The position numbers and the translations under genes are program-made. A stretch of 64,000 nucleotides of DNA, from contig NZ_AUYB01000013.1 in NCBI RefSeq assembly GCF_001625655.1, positions 1 through 64,000 on the forward strand, written 5' to 3'. This DNA comes from Pseudoalteromonas luteoviolacea DSM 6061. GTDB taxonomy: Bacteria > Pseudomonadota > Gammaproteobacteria > Enterobacterales > Alteromonadaceae. Shown here in pieces: positions 12,101-18,899 of the stretch (position 1 is the stretch's first letter; each line of letters opens with the position of its first letter). The notes below the pieces were generated by a model. That model had not been told where the DNA came from. It saw nothing but the letters and a program-made list of their open reading frames with translations, and ran no database searches.

Positions 12101-13871
12101 GAGATAAAATTATTTTTTGAGTGTCTTGATTCTCCAGTGAAATTACTGTCAAACCAGTACAATCGAATTGTATTCTTTCTTCATTGTCTGCCAAGATGAT
12201 TTTCAGACCACTGTGCTCGACCATGTAAGCAAGTCTGTCATTGGGATAATCTAGGTCTAAAGGCACATAAGTAGCACCAGCTTTTGCAACAGCCAGTAGA
12301 GAAACAATCATTTGGTTAGATCGCGCAACACTCACCCCTACGAGCGTCCCAGCTTGCACACCTTGAGACTGAAGGTAATGTGCTAACTGATTAGCTTTAT
12401 GATTCAGCTCTTTATAAGTGAGTGCTTCTTGATTGAAACGAGTCGCTACTTTGTCGGGGTGACTTTCAACCTGCTGTTCAAAGAGTTGATTAAAAGTTTG
12501 CTCAGAATCATAGCTAACGGTTGTATCATTCCAATTGACCAAAATATCTTTTTGCTCGCTTTGCGGCATGACGTCAATTTCAGCAATTTTGTTGTCTAAA
12601 CCTATTTGCGAAATTTGCTCTAGCAAATGCAATAATCGCAACTCTAACAGAGAGATATCTGATTCATTGAAATACGCTAAGTTGTAGTCTAGTTGAAGCT
12701 CAAGTAACTGCTCTTGACCATAGTCCCAAACATTCACCATCAAAGGCGTTGATTCATGTTGATGGCTAACGTAAACCAGATCTGCTTCATGGCCTTCAAT
12801 TTCTAATTGGCTATCAAACTTGAGAAAGTTGAATCCAATATCATATATCTCGCCACTAAACCCAGTCTCCGATAAATCATTACTGATGTGACCAATTGGG
12901 TATCTTTGGTGCCTCAAACTACTTTTCTGGCAATCTGCAATTTCCCGAACCACATCGGCAACAGTCGCACCTGAACTCACTTCAATTGCTAAAGGACTAA
13001 CACTGGTGAAAACACCAATCATCTGTTTTTGTTTGTGTGTTTTACGGTTGTGGTAAGGCACTCCAAGAACTAGACGGTTTTTCTTATACACTTTTGAAAT
13101 ATATAAAGTTACCGCAGCCATAAATAGCTGTGGTAATGTCACTGACAAATCAGCTGCCAGCGCAGTTAACTGTTTAAATAATCTAGTTTCAATCGCAACC
13201 GTTTTACGCTGACTGCGCGCTAAATTGGCTTTGGCAAACTGTGTCTGATAGCTTGGAGCAAACACCTGTTCAGGATGATGTTTAAGCTGATTACTCCAAT
13301 ATGTTTGGTCAGCAGAATACTTTTTGCTTTGTTTATACTTTTCATCGGCATCTGATATTTCTTTCCAACTGCCTTGCGCACCTTGAACATCAAACTCTTC
13401 ATTATAAATTTTCCCCAGTTGGCGCGCCCAATTGGAGAACCCCCACCCATCGGCCATCAAGTGATGAGCAAAGCCTACATACCAATAGCTTCCCTCTTTA
13501 ATTTTTATCAAAGCTGCACGAAACAAAGGGGCATTCATATACTCAATGGGCGTCTGAAACAGTTTTGAAACCCATTGTTCAGCCAGTTCTAGCGCATTGT
13601 CATGCTCGGAGAAATCATGGAAAGGCAAATGGCTATCAACTTCATTGCCTAATGACTGAGCCACACCTGAGTCAGTATCAACAATGCGTAAACCAAAGAG
13701 TTCAAATTGCGATACCAGCTGAGCATGTGCACAGCTTAGCTTCTCAAGTTCAACCTCAGTCAGCCGAATATAGCCGCCAACGTTATACAGTGGGCTCCCC
13801 TGATATTTTACCTGATCAAGGTATATATCCATTTGCGTAAGCGTAAGTGGAAAAGTACTTTTGTTATTCAT
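6141..13871 (-). CDS. Hybrid NRPS-PKS (C-A(Gly)-PCP-KS-AT-KR-ACP)
   Basis: This 2576-residue megasynthase starts at ATG 13871, which has AAGGA 6 nt upstream; a TTG 13 codons earlier lacks this. Domains: condensation (His136-His137, Asp141 in HHLMADG); adenylation about 460-950 with the TSGSTGKPKG loop; carrier Ser1000 (LGGNS); ketosynthase with Cys1230 (TACSTS), His1366 (EAHGTGT) and His1404 (KSNIGH); acyltransferase with Ser1672 (GHSLGE) and HAFH at 1769-1772, the malonyl-CoA signature; ketoreductase with TGGLGKMG at 2206 and Tyr2369/Asn2373 of the catalytic set; carrier Ser2509 (LGGDS). The AT-KR gap is too short for a dehydratase. The adenylation pocket reads D-I-L-Q-L-G-M-V-W, close to the glycine code. 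I infer glycine extended by malonate and reduced to a 4-amino-3-hydroxybutyryl unit. The N-terminal C domain with no docking domain may accept a fatty-acyl or upstream donor. Confidence 0.94.
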   Translation of the reverse strand: MNNKSTFPLTLTQMDIYLDQVKYQGSPLYNVGGYIRLTEVELEKLSCAHAQLVSQFELFGLRIVDTDSGVAQSLGNEVDSHLPFHDFSEHDNALELAEQWVSKLFQTPIEYMNAPLFRAALIKIKEGSYWYVGFAHHLMADGWGFSNWARQLGKIYNEEFDVQGAQGSWKEISDADEKYKQSKKYSADQTYWSNQLKHHPEQVFAPSYQTQFAKANLARSQRKTVAIETRLFKQLTALAADLSVTLPQLFMAAVTLYISKVYKKNRLVLGVPYHNRKTHKQKQMIGVFTSVSPLAIEVSSGATVADVVREIADCQKSSLRHQRYPIGHISNDLSETGFSGEIYDIGFNFLKFDSQLEIEGHEADLVYVSHQHESTPLMVNVWDYGQEQLLELQLDYNLAYFNESDISLLELRLLHLLEQISQIGLDNKIAEIDVMPQSEQKDILVNWNDTTVSYDSEQTFNQLFEQQVESHPDKVATRFNQEALTYKELNHKANQLAHYLQSQGVQAGTLVGVSVARSNQMIVSLLAVAKAGATYVPLDLDYPNDRLAYMVEHSGLKIILADNEERIQFDCTGLTVISLENQDTQKIILSQAITDLSVSDSSNQSAYIIYTSGSTGKPKGVEVGHKAVSNFLRSMAVKPGLNHTDRLLAVTSISFDIHVLELFLPLCTGAELVVCPQSSVRDGSALRSLIEMYDITVMQATPATWRMLLAAPSWGGAKGLKALCGGEALSSELADTLLENVSELWNMYGPTETTVWSSCDKVTNAEQISIGQPINNTEFYILDTDMKPVPIGAYGELYIGGQGVSNGYFKQPELTKERFIAASVAENKIIYQTGDLARWTSDGKVECGGRIDDQVKVRGYRIELAEIESQLAQLDVVSSAVVNACTVNGQQQLAAYVVVNNQIDAQHKSISKYLRSSLNACLPHYMVPSFYVSISEVPLTPNGKVDKKALPEIDVSAQLHEQYEAPKGAIEQQLCGIWQEVLQVEKVGVSDSFFDLGGNSLLYGKVQTLITQKTPYQVSLVDMFEHTTIEQLARFIGEKPSQGEVESDCQLDTSDFIQDDIAIIGLAGRFPGAKDVNSFWENIVQGKESLSTFSDEELLAAGVEESLINNPNYVKKGVVLENVKEFDADFFHFTPREAEILDPQHRLLLECAVEALEMGGYGDLAQPQNVGVHVGVGVNTYLFKNVMSSSDVFGPDRMAYFQSNERDFPATRLSYKLNLTGPSTNISTACSTSLVAIHQACMSLMRGECSMALAGASRLSLFEAEGYVYQEGAINSKDGHCRAFDQNASGTRWGDGAGLVLLKPLQKALADKDTIHAVIKGSAINNDGGDKAGFTAPSIKGQSKVIRSALKFAGVSASDIGYVEAHGTGTVVGDPIEIKALSDAFGVSTAERCALGAVKSNIGHLDAAAGIAGVIKTVMALKNKQLPPTINFETANPMIDFENTPFYVNTEVKDWDDLGKPRRAGISSFGIGGTNAHVILEEAPEPERDTADSKELIVLSAMSENTLQDQIENLADYLSNADSESLSDIAHTLSNGRTGFRHRISLVAQSISDAHQQLTKLDAAKGYQLEQPKKRTANVFMFSGQGSQHLAMGKGLYEQQAIFRASFDQCAELIKEEIGEDIRDCIFSEDPDASSKLSQTLIAQPALFAVEFAIVKLLESWGIKPDLMIGHSLGEYVAACIASVLSVKESVKLVCARAKLMQGAEAGRMLSVAVSAESIASLIKTTGCDLAAINGSALCTVAGEALNIQRLSDALAERDIEYRPLVTSHAFHSRMMDGILDAFKAVVSELSFQPPTVKYVSNVTGQYISADEVMSADYWVKHLRGTVQFFNGVEHIINDEAFVSNTLNFIEIGPGNALSSMVRKNSSSKNCNIFNSMRHPKAAGDDDSVILKLLGKLWESGTELNWQKVQNEGTRYRIALPTYPFERHTYWLERNTTQHKQGTAINQKSPIASWFYASQWQSQKALVETTALSNASKQWLLFADTKGVAKKLADQLSAQGHNVTLVFAGNGTQRLSDNQFTVDIGSDYDALFEIFANSHCTFDHIAHLWSLDLDFEQSELDFDTCQTLTTYSLLGITQSLVKHQPENNTVLDVITSHVYRVAGYEDIRPALAPVVGLCKTISQEFTQIHCHLIDISMVSFVHTCATASVADWCAGQLEVEFKQAERVPTVAIRLGNRWVERFESYQLQKHAAQNTRLRDSGVYLITGGLGKMGLALAEYISSKQQGVHIAFVSRTQFPARDEWSSLTDASSDSSQFKEQILRLEALEKMGSSVSTHCASVDDLERMTQVFERVESQFGAVNGVIHCAGKLHGAMASLQSMSTESFREQYQSKVKGVLVLDALLNGKSIDFCLLMSSLSSQLGGLGYGAYASANIFMDVFTNYLHSTGNHKWTAINWDAWTFEGEDYSNALVDNYAMSVSEGQAAFEKILTLGFVPQVINSTGSLQARLKVWGEEPQSTDKKRYSRPKKSGKYVKPSNSVTEKLAAHWSELLGIEHVGEKDNFFDLGGDSLLATRALSMLKRDFPESGKDLSIQCFFEQPEIELLAAKLTDNLMQQQLSEKKEQLKQDGIEVEEGTF

Positions 13872-13904
13872 TCCATATCCTTTTAGACGTACACACCCGT
13901 ACCG

Positions 13905-13917
13905 CTCCAAATTGGAG
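13905..13917. repeat. Short inverted repeat in the exporter-synthase gap
   Basis: CTCCAA and TTGGAG flank a single base, about 35 nt upstream of the hybrid synthase ATG, inside the 109-bp gap after the ABC exporter gene. This is the only sizeable gap in the operon. It could be an operator or an mRNA hairpin that tunes synthase expression, but nothing in the sequence decides this. Confidence 0.3.
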
Positions 13918-13980
13918 AGTATAAATTAGGTATGTTTACGAAATTTTATTATTACTTTTGTCGTGTTTAGCTTATGGGTA

Positions 13981-15669
13981 CTATTGAATACCTTCTAAGA
14001 TCTTATGCACCGCATCGATTTGATTTCTCTTAACTAGAGAACCGTTTTCCATCACTATCAGTTGATCAGCAACATCAAAATATCGCTCATCATGACTTAT
14101 AACGATGACAGCTTTTCCTCTTCGTTTAAGATCTGGAAGTATTTGTCTGTAGAACACAGCTTTGAACTGTGGGTCTTGGTCTGCTGCCCATTCATCAAAT
14201 AGGTAAATATCCCTATCTTCTAAAAAGGTAACAAGAAGTGCTAAACGTTTACGTTGTCCATCTGATAAACGTGTAGTGGAGAAGTAACCATTATCGATTG
14301 TAACTTTATCGTCCATGCCAAGCTCAGTTAGGTACTTTTGCGCAGTCTCTAACTTTTCAGGGGTGATCTCACCAAGCAAACAATCAAACAAGTAAAAGCT
14401 GGTATAGATAGCGCAAACTTGTTCACGATAACTATTAAGGTTATCAGCTGTAACAGCCTCATCATCAAACAGTACACAACCTGAAGTTGGCTGCTCATGT
14501 AGTGACAATATTTTGCTAAGTGTTGATTTACCTGAACCATTTCCACCAATGATAAAGGTTATTTGTGATTTTTTTATTTCTAACGTAATGGGGCCTAACT
14601 TGAAATCAGTATCAGCACCATAACTATATTCTATCTCAGAAAACGTCACCGTTTCCCATGGTTTAATATCTTTAATCGTTGCATTGATGTTTTCGTCTGG
14701 TAGACGATTAAACAATTCAGTCACTTTCCGATAAGAAATATTTGCAAGAGTGATATTTGGCAAAGAGTTTAAAATTGTACCAATGGGTCCAGTAATATAT
14801 AGCAGGCCCATCACAACACCGACTAATGCTTGCTCGTTAACCTCATGATAGCTGACGAATATAAATGAGATCATTCCAATGACGAAAAAGCTGATCATAT
14901 CGCCGTAGTTAATGGCGCTACTAACTACTGTATTACCTGATTTATCGTGTTTATTAACACTCTTTTCATGCTTAAGTAGAATATCGTTAAAGTAGCTTTC
15001 TCGTTTCTGCTCACTAAGCTTCAATTCTTTAGCGCCTTGGATCAAACCTTTAATCGATTCGTGTAGCTCATCAATTGATTGTCTGCTCTTTGAGAAGTAG
15101 CGCCCACCAATAAACATTAATAATTGGTAGCTAACACCACCAAAAAGAATCGCGAGCATTAAAAAGCCGAAAACCTCAGGGTTTAGATACAGTAGAAACC
15201 CTAGCATCCCAACAACCGTCACAATGCTAATTAGAATGTCAGGCAACATTCTTGCCCCAGTCACAATACGGCCTACATCTGTTGTAATACTAGCAATTAA
15301 CTTTGGTGCGCCTACTTTTTCAAGCCCGTTTAAAGGCGCTTTCATTACGCGGTAATATGTACTTGTGCGAAGCTCACTCATCACATCAGTGGCAACTCGC
15401 ATTAATAGCACTTGAGATACTGTACGAGTCACTAATATGAAAATACAAATAAAGAAAAACAAAGCAGCGAACTTATAATTAGTTATTTCGAATCCAAATA
15501 ACGTATAAATATTACTAACATCTTCACGTACAGTGCCAGAAGAGCTTTTTATACCATTTAAAACAGTGGGTATAAGCAATGCATAACTAATACCAGCCAC
15601 TATTCCTAACACTAAAGACAGGAATACTTTGTTAGGGGCACTTTTTACAAACAAGGCAAATAGTTTCAT
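13981..15669 (-). CDS. PvdE/SyrD-type cyclic peptide ABC exporter
   Basis: A 562-residue fused membrane-ATPase half transporter of the cyclic-peptide exporter family (PvdE, SyrD). About six membrane segments occupy residues 1-310. The nucleotide-binding domain has Walker A GGNGSGKS at 375-382, a variant signature LSDGQ at 468-472, Walker B with Asp492-Glu493, and the family hallmark FDEWAADQDP right after it; the switch histidine lies in SHDE near 528. Its ATG overlaps the acylase stop by one base (TAATG) with GGAGG upstream, so the two are translationally coupled. In pyoverdine biosynthesis PvdE moves the acylated ferribactin precursor into the periplasm. I infer that this protein moves the acyl-peptide product of the downstream NRPS-PKS to the periplasm, where the acylase lies. 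The family call is firm; the cargo is inferred. Confidence 0.92.
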   Translation of the reverse strand: MKLFALFVKSAPNKVFLSLVLGIVAGISYALLIPTVLNGIKSSSGTVREDVSNIYTLFGFEITNYKFAALFFFICIFILVTRTVSQVLLMRVATDVMSELRTSTYYRVMKAPLNGLEKVGAPKLIASITTDVGRIVTGARMLPDILISIVTVVGMLGFLLYLNPEVFGFLMLAILFGGVSYQLLMFIGGRYFSKSRQSIDELHESIKGLIQGAKELKLSEQKRESYFNDILLKHEKSVNKHDKSGNTVVSSAINYGDMISFFVIGMISFIFVSYHEVNEQALVGVVMGLLYITGPIGTILNSLPNITLANISYRKVTELFNRLPDENINATIKDIKPWETVTFSEIEYSYGADTDFKLGPITLEIKKSQITFIIGGNGSGKSTLSKILSLHEQPTSGCVLFDDEAVTADNLNSYREQVCAIYTSFYLFDCLLGEITPEKLETAQKYLTELGMDDKVTIDNGYFSTTRLSDGQRKRLALLVTFLEDRDIYLFDEWAADQDPQFKAVFYRQILPDLKRRGKAVIVISHDERYFDVADQLIVMENGSLVKRNQIDAVHKILEGIQ

Positions 15670-18119
15670 TATTTTTTACCTCCACCGTTTATTTCCGGTA
15701 AAAGAGTTAACAGGTGATTAGTTTGAGAAGGCTTTTCAAGTTTGAAGTATTTCACTTCTTGAAAGGGCTTAATCATATCATCGTAATGGTCACTTAATAT
15801 GTTTCCAGACTGACCTGTTGAATTCATATATAAGTGTCGTTTTTCGACTTTGCCCATTGATATGATCTGCCTAAATGAAGCCCCGAAAATTTGTTGAAAG
15901 CCTTCGGATTTATCAAATCTACCCGAAGCAACATTTATCGTATTAGGTGCCCCACCATTACTAATTTCCCTGTTAAAAATAATGTCTAGTAAATTAACTC
16001 GACTAAATACAGAGTGTTCGTATGTCGTTTTCTGTAAACGACCCCACTGCCAATCGTTTGAGTTTCCTCCTACAAGTTTTGATATTTGCTCTGTTGCTGA
16101 ATCTAATGAAGACAATATTAGTGAACGGCAATCTCCATCAGGCTTACACCAGTCCTGAGGTGACTGTTCTATTGCGGTTAAAACTTCTCCGTACTCAATA
16201 AGTTCAAGTTCAGACTGCAAGATAGCTTGCTTTTCATCCTCTCCCCACGAACTAGTAAAAGTATCTTTAAATAGCGCTTCACGTAGGTTTCTGACCCACA
16301 TATAGAATACGGTTGCACCAATGCTATCTTGAGCCATATTGCCAGACCAGTTTTGCAACCTTTCAATAGCGTCTTTTTGAGATTCAGTCTCACCTTTAAA
16401 ACCACTGAGATACTTCGCCAGTCTCACAGCGCTAATATCGATCTCATCGCCATGCATACGTTTTGTATAGTCAATATCGACTTTTTGGCCAGATGCAATT
16501 TTTTCCACAATCAGCTGCTCAATACGCTCCGCTCTTGCGGGGTGAGCCCAATCATTTGATATAAAGTAAGCGTAATTTTCATCAGCCACTTTATTATTTG
16601 CATTGATAAGGTATCCAGATTCAGGATTTAACGATGAAGGCATTTCTTCAAAAGGAATAAACCCTTTCCACTGATGGCTTTCTAACCAACCAGGTGACGG
16701 CAGTTGCCCATTTCCATGATTTCGCTTAGGGATTTTACCTATACCAATATAAGCAATGTTATTGTCCTGATCTGCATACACAATATTAAGTGCAGGCGCT
16801 ACATGAAATGAAAATGCATGTTTAAATTCATCCCAGTTTTTAGCGTAGTTAGCTTTAAAGAAAGACTCATAAGACGTATCTTTAGGCATCAAAGCTGTCC
16901 ATTTCAGTGCTACTGGCTGATCGATAGCACCATTCACACCTGTAATAATAGGACCATTTACACTTGTTTTTACTTCTACCTTTACAGGCTCCAGTGGGTA
17001 CCTTAACGACTCTGGAAATTCAGCTTTGACATCAACTAGCTCAGTACGTGTCTCAAACTGAATCCATTCGCCTTCATATTTATACTCTGATGAATTGCTC
17101 GGGTTAAGCTGCTCTACATACAAGTCCTGAGTATCGGCCATCATATTCGTACCGCCCCAAGCAACTTGCTCATTTCGCCCAAAAATAACGACGGGCAATC
17201 CAACGAGTGTCATTCCTGTTACGTTGAGCGTAGAACCCTTAAGACTAGCTACATACCATGGTGAAGGTAACTGCAACCCTAAATGAGGGTCATTGGCAAG
17301 TAGAGGAGCGCCGTTAGCTGTATGTTCCCCAGATATAACCCATGCATTACTGCCAACATACTTACCGCCAATTTTTAGGTTCTTTTCAATATTGAGGTTG
17401 TTTTGCAAAAGCGCAGTGAGGGAGTCAATTGAATGTTGTTTGAGATAAGAAACGGTGACTGGGGCACCCTTTGGATAGTCGCCGTAGATTTGTGAGCGCT
17501 GCTCCTCACTCATTTTATTTATACTTAGAGAATTGGCTAGTTCAACGGACAAATTCCCTGATAAATTAAGTGCAAATACTTTTATCCACGCTAAGGAGTC
17601 ATACTCGGTCCATTTTTCTGGCGTTATTCCCAGTACTTCAAACTCAACTGGCAATTGTGGTTTAGCTTCAAGCCAAGCATTAATTCCGGCAGCATAAGAT
17701 GTTAAAGATGCTTTTGCGTTGGGACTTAATACTTCCCAAGATGATTTGGCAGCTCTATCTAAGCCTAATGTGCGCATCCAAGCATCATAAGGCACCGTGT
17801 CTGTGCCAAATACTTCACTGAGCCGGCCTTGAACTATACGCCGCTGGAATTCGAGCTGCCACATCCTGTCTTGGGCATGAGCATACCCCAAAGCAAAATA
17901 TGCATCCTCATTTGTTTCAGCATTTATATAAACAATGCCATCTTCGTCACGAGATACCTTAACTGAGTTAGTGAGCCCCGTAACATATGATTCCCCTGTT
18001 GATTTGGGAAGTGATTGCCCTATGTACCATGCAGACATCAGTAACAAGACAATTATCGGCAAAAATACAAACAACCCGAACCTGATTAGGATCGGGTGCC
18101 CTCCTGATGAAGAGTTCAT
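15669..18119 (-). CDS. Penicillin acylase family Ntn-hydrolase, membrane-anchored
   Basis: An 816-residue proenzyme of the penicillin acylase/PvdQ/AHL-acylase family. Residues about 13-34 form one hydrophobic segment that anchors or exports the protein to the periplasm. The expected autoprocessing site is Gly256-Ser257 in GSNAWVISG; Ser257 would become the N-terminal nucleophile of the beta chain, leaving an alpha chain plus spacer of about 250 residues. A GGAPNTIN segment late in the beta chain fits the family's oxyanion-hole region. Start: AAGGA 7 nt before ATG 18119. It is the first gene of the operon, upstream of a PvdE-like exporter and the synthases. By analogy with PvdQ it probably removes a fatty-acyl group from an exported lipopeptide precursor. 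Self-resistance by product cleavage or degradation of acyl-homoserine lactones are alternatives. Confidence 0.9.
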   Translation of the reverse strand: MNSSSGGHPILIRFGLFVFLPIIVLLLMSAWYIGQSLPKSTGESYVTGLTNSVKVSRDEDGIVYINAETNEDAYFALGYAHAQDRMWQLEFQRRIVQGRLSEVFGTDTVPYDAWMRTLGLDRAAKSSWEVLSPNAKASLTSYAAGINAWLEAKPQLPVEFEVLGITPEKWTEYDSLAWIKVFALNLSGNLSVELANSLSINKMSEEQRSQIYGDYPKGAPVTVSYLKQHSIDSLTALLQNNLNIEKNLKIGGKYVGSNAWVISGEHTANGAPLLANDPHLGLQLPSPWYVASLKGSTLNVTGMTLVGLPVVIFGRNEQVAWGGTNMMADTQDLYVEQLNPSNSSEYKYEGEWIQFETRTELVDVKAEFPESLRYPLEPVKVEVKTSVNGPIITGVNGAIDQPVALKWTALMPKDTSYESFFKANYAKNWDEFKHAFSFHVAPALNIVYADQDNNIAYIGIGKIPKRNHGNGQLPSPGWLESHQWKGFIPFEEMPSSLNPESGYLINANNKVADENYAYFISNDWAHPARAERIEQLIVEKIASGQKVDIDYTKRMHGDEIDISAVRLAKYLSGFKGETESQKDAIERLQNWSGNMAQDSIGATVFYMWVRNLREALFKDTFTSSWGEDEKQAILQSELELIEYGEVLTAIEQSPQDWCKPDGDCRSLILSSLDSATEQISKLVGGNSNDWQWGRLQKTTYEHSVFSRVNLLDIIFNREISNGGAPNTINVASGRFDKSEGFQQIFGASFRQIISMGKVEKRHLYMNSTGQSGNILSDHYDDMIKPFQEVKYFKLEKPSQTNHLLTLLPEINGGGKK

Positions 18120-18211
18120 TAGTCTTTCCTTAGTATAATTTTTATATCTTTATTTTATATTTATTATATTTATTGGGCCGATGAGCTAATTTGCATCTTC
18201 AATACATAAGC

Positions 18212-18230
18212 ATTCTTCATCCTGAAGAAT
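18212..18230. repeat. 8-bp inverted repeat, operon leader
   Basis: ATTCTTCA and TGAAGAAT flank the three bases TCC. It sits 3 bp from a much longer palindrome and about 95 bp upstream of the acylase start codon. The pair looks like a composite regulatory site or two stacked hairpins in the leader. Confidence 0.6.
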
Positions 18231-18233
18231 ACC

Positions 18234-18280
18234 GAATTGTGTCTCATCGTTATTTGAATAATAACGATGAGACACAATTC
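18234..18280. repeat. Perfect 21-bp inverted repeat, operon leader
   Basis: The left arm (18234-18254, beginning GAATTGTGTCTCATCGTTAT) and the right arm (18260-18280, ending GAGACACAATTC) are exact reverse complements around a 5-base spacer TGAAT. No U-run follows on either strand, so it is not a standard terminator. Its position 115-160 bp upstream of the first operon gene suits a large operator or a structured leader. The regulator encoded next to it has an OmpR-type winged helix, a family that usually binds direct rather than inverted repeats, so the cognate protein is uncertain. Confidence 0.75.
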
Positions 18281-18899
18281 ATACAACTCACCCTATCCCA
18301 ATTCTCACATTATAAACATTGGATACATTAACTCAATAATAAATCACATTTTTATGACGAAATTAAGTGAGGTTTTGTTAAAAAACGCAATCGTTCAAAT
18401 TTCATCCAGCCATTTGATTGTAAGCATATCTGTTGAATCTTTTATGAATAAAAAGCAGGTTCACAATAAGTTAAAAGCTGAAATATAAATAAAAATTATG
18501 CCTTTTGATAAGGTTAGCCGCTGTAAAATCCATTGCGGCACAACTCTTTAATAGAGAAATAGGCATTTTCTTGGGCCTTGCTTAGCCGTATATATTTCTA
18601 TTCAGTTATTGTTTTATTTATTTCAAGTTTAAGTTGAATTTCAGCTTTCACATAAGTGTCATACCCTCTCAAGCAAAATTCGCTCATTATTCGAACAAAC
18701 CTAACAAAAAATCATGTTCAGGTATAACTGGATTAGTACTTAATGCAAGTAAGTAAAACAGCCAAATCATCGGGTGTGCAGACTGTATTAACTACACCAC
18801 CCAAAAGGCGCTATTAGGTATGTTTTGGGAAAAACTAGAATATAGATGAGAAAGTCTACATGATTTACAAAAGAGCACCCGCTCCCCCTAGGCTTAGCT

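Larger units (their letters stand above)
18120..18899. other. 780-bp leader region of the biosynthetic operon
   Basis: The gap lies between the operon's first gene and the regulator gene, both on the minus strand, so it must hold the operon promoter and any operator. The 60 bases nearest the acylase start are almost pure A/T, including a TATAAT-like string around 18160, which would suit a minus-strand -10 element. Two inverted repeats lie at 18212-18280. The rest (18281-18899) shows no convincing gene: a 73-codon frame on the plus strand starts inside the palindrome and has no ribosome site. A weak GAGC...GCTC hairpin followed by TTTT at about 18868-18893 may terminate the regulator gene. Confidence 0.55.

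Noticed and set aside
1..13871. Possible frameshift or gene break in the synthases
   Set aside because: The frame checked in several long stretches from 1 to 6140 shows no in-frame stop, and all domain cores of both proteins are intact; the boundary at 6140 is a true stop-start junction.
18267..18488. 73-codon plus-strand frame in the operon leader
   Set aside because: It begins within the right arm of the 21-bp palindrome, has no ribosome site, has low-complexity A/T-driven composition and resembles no known family.
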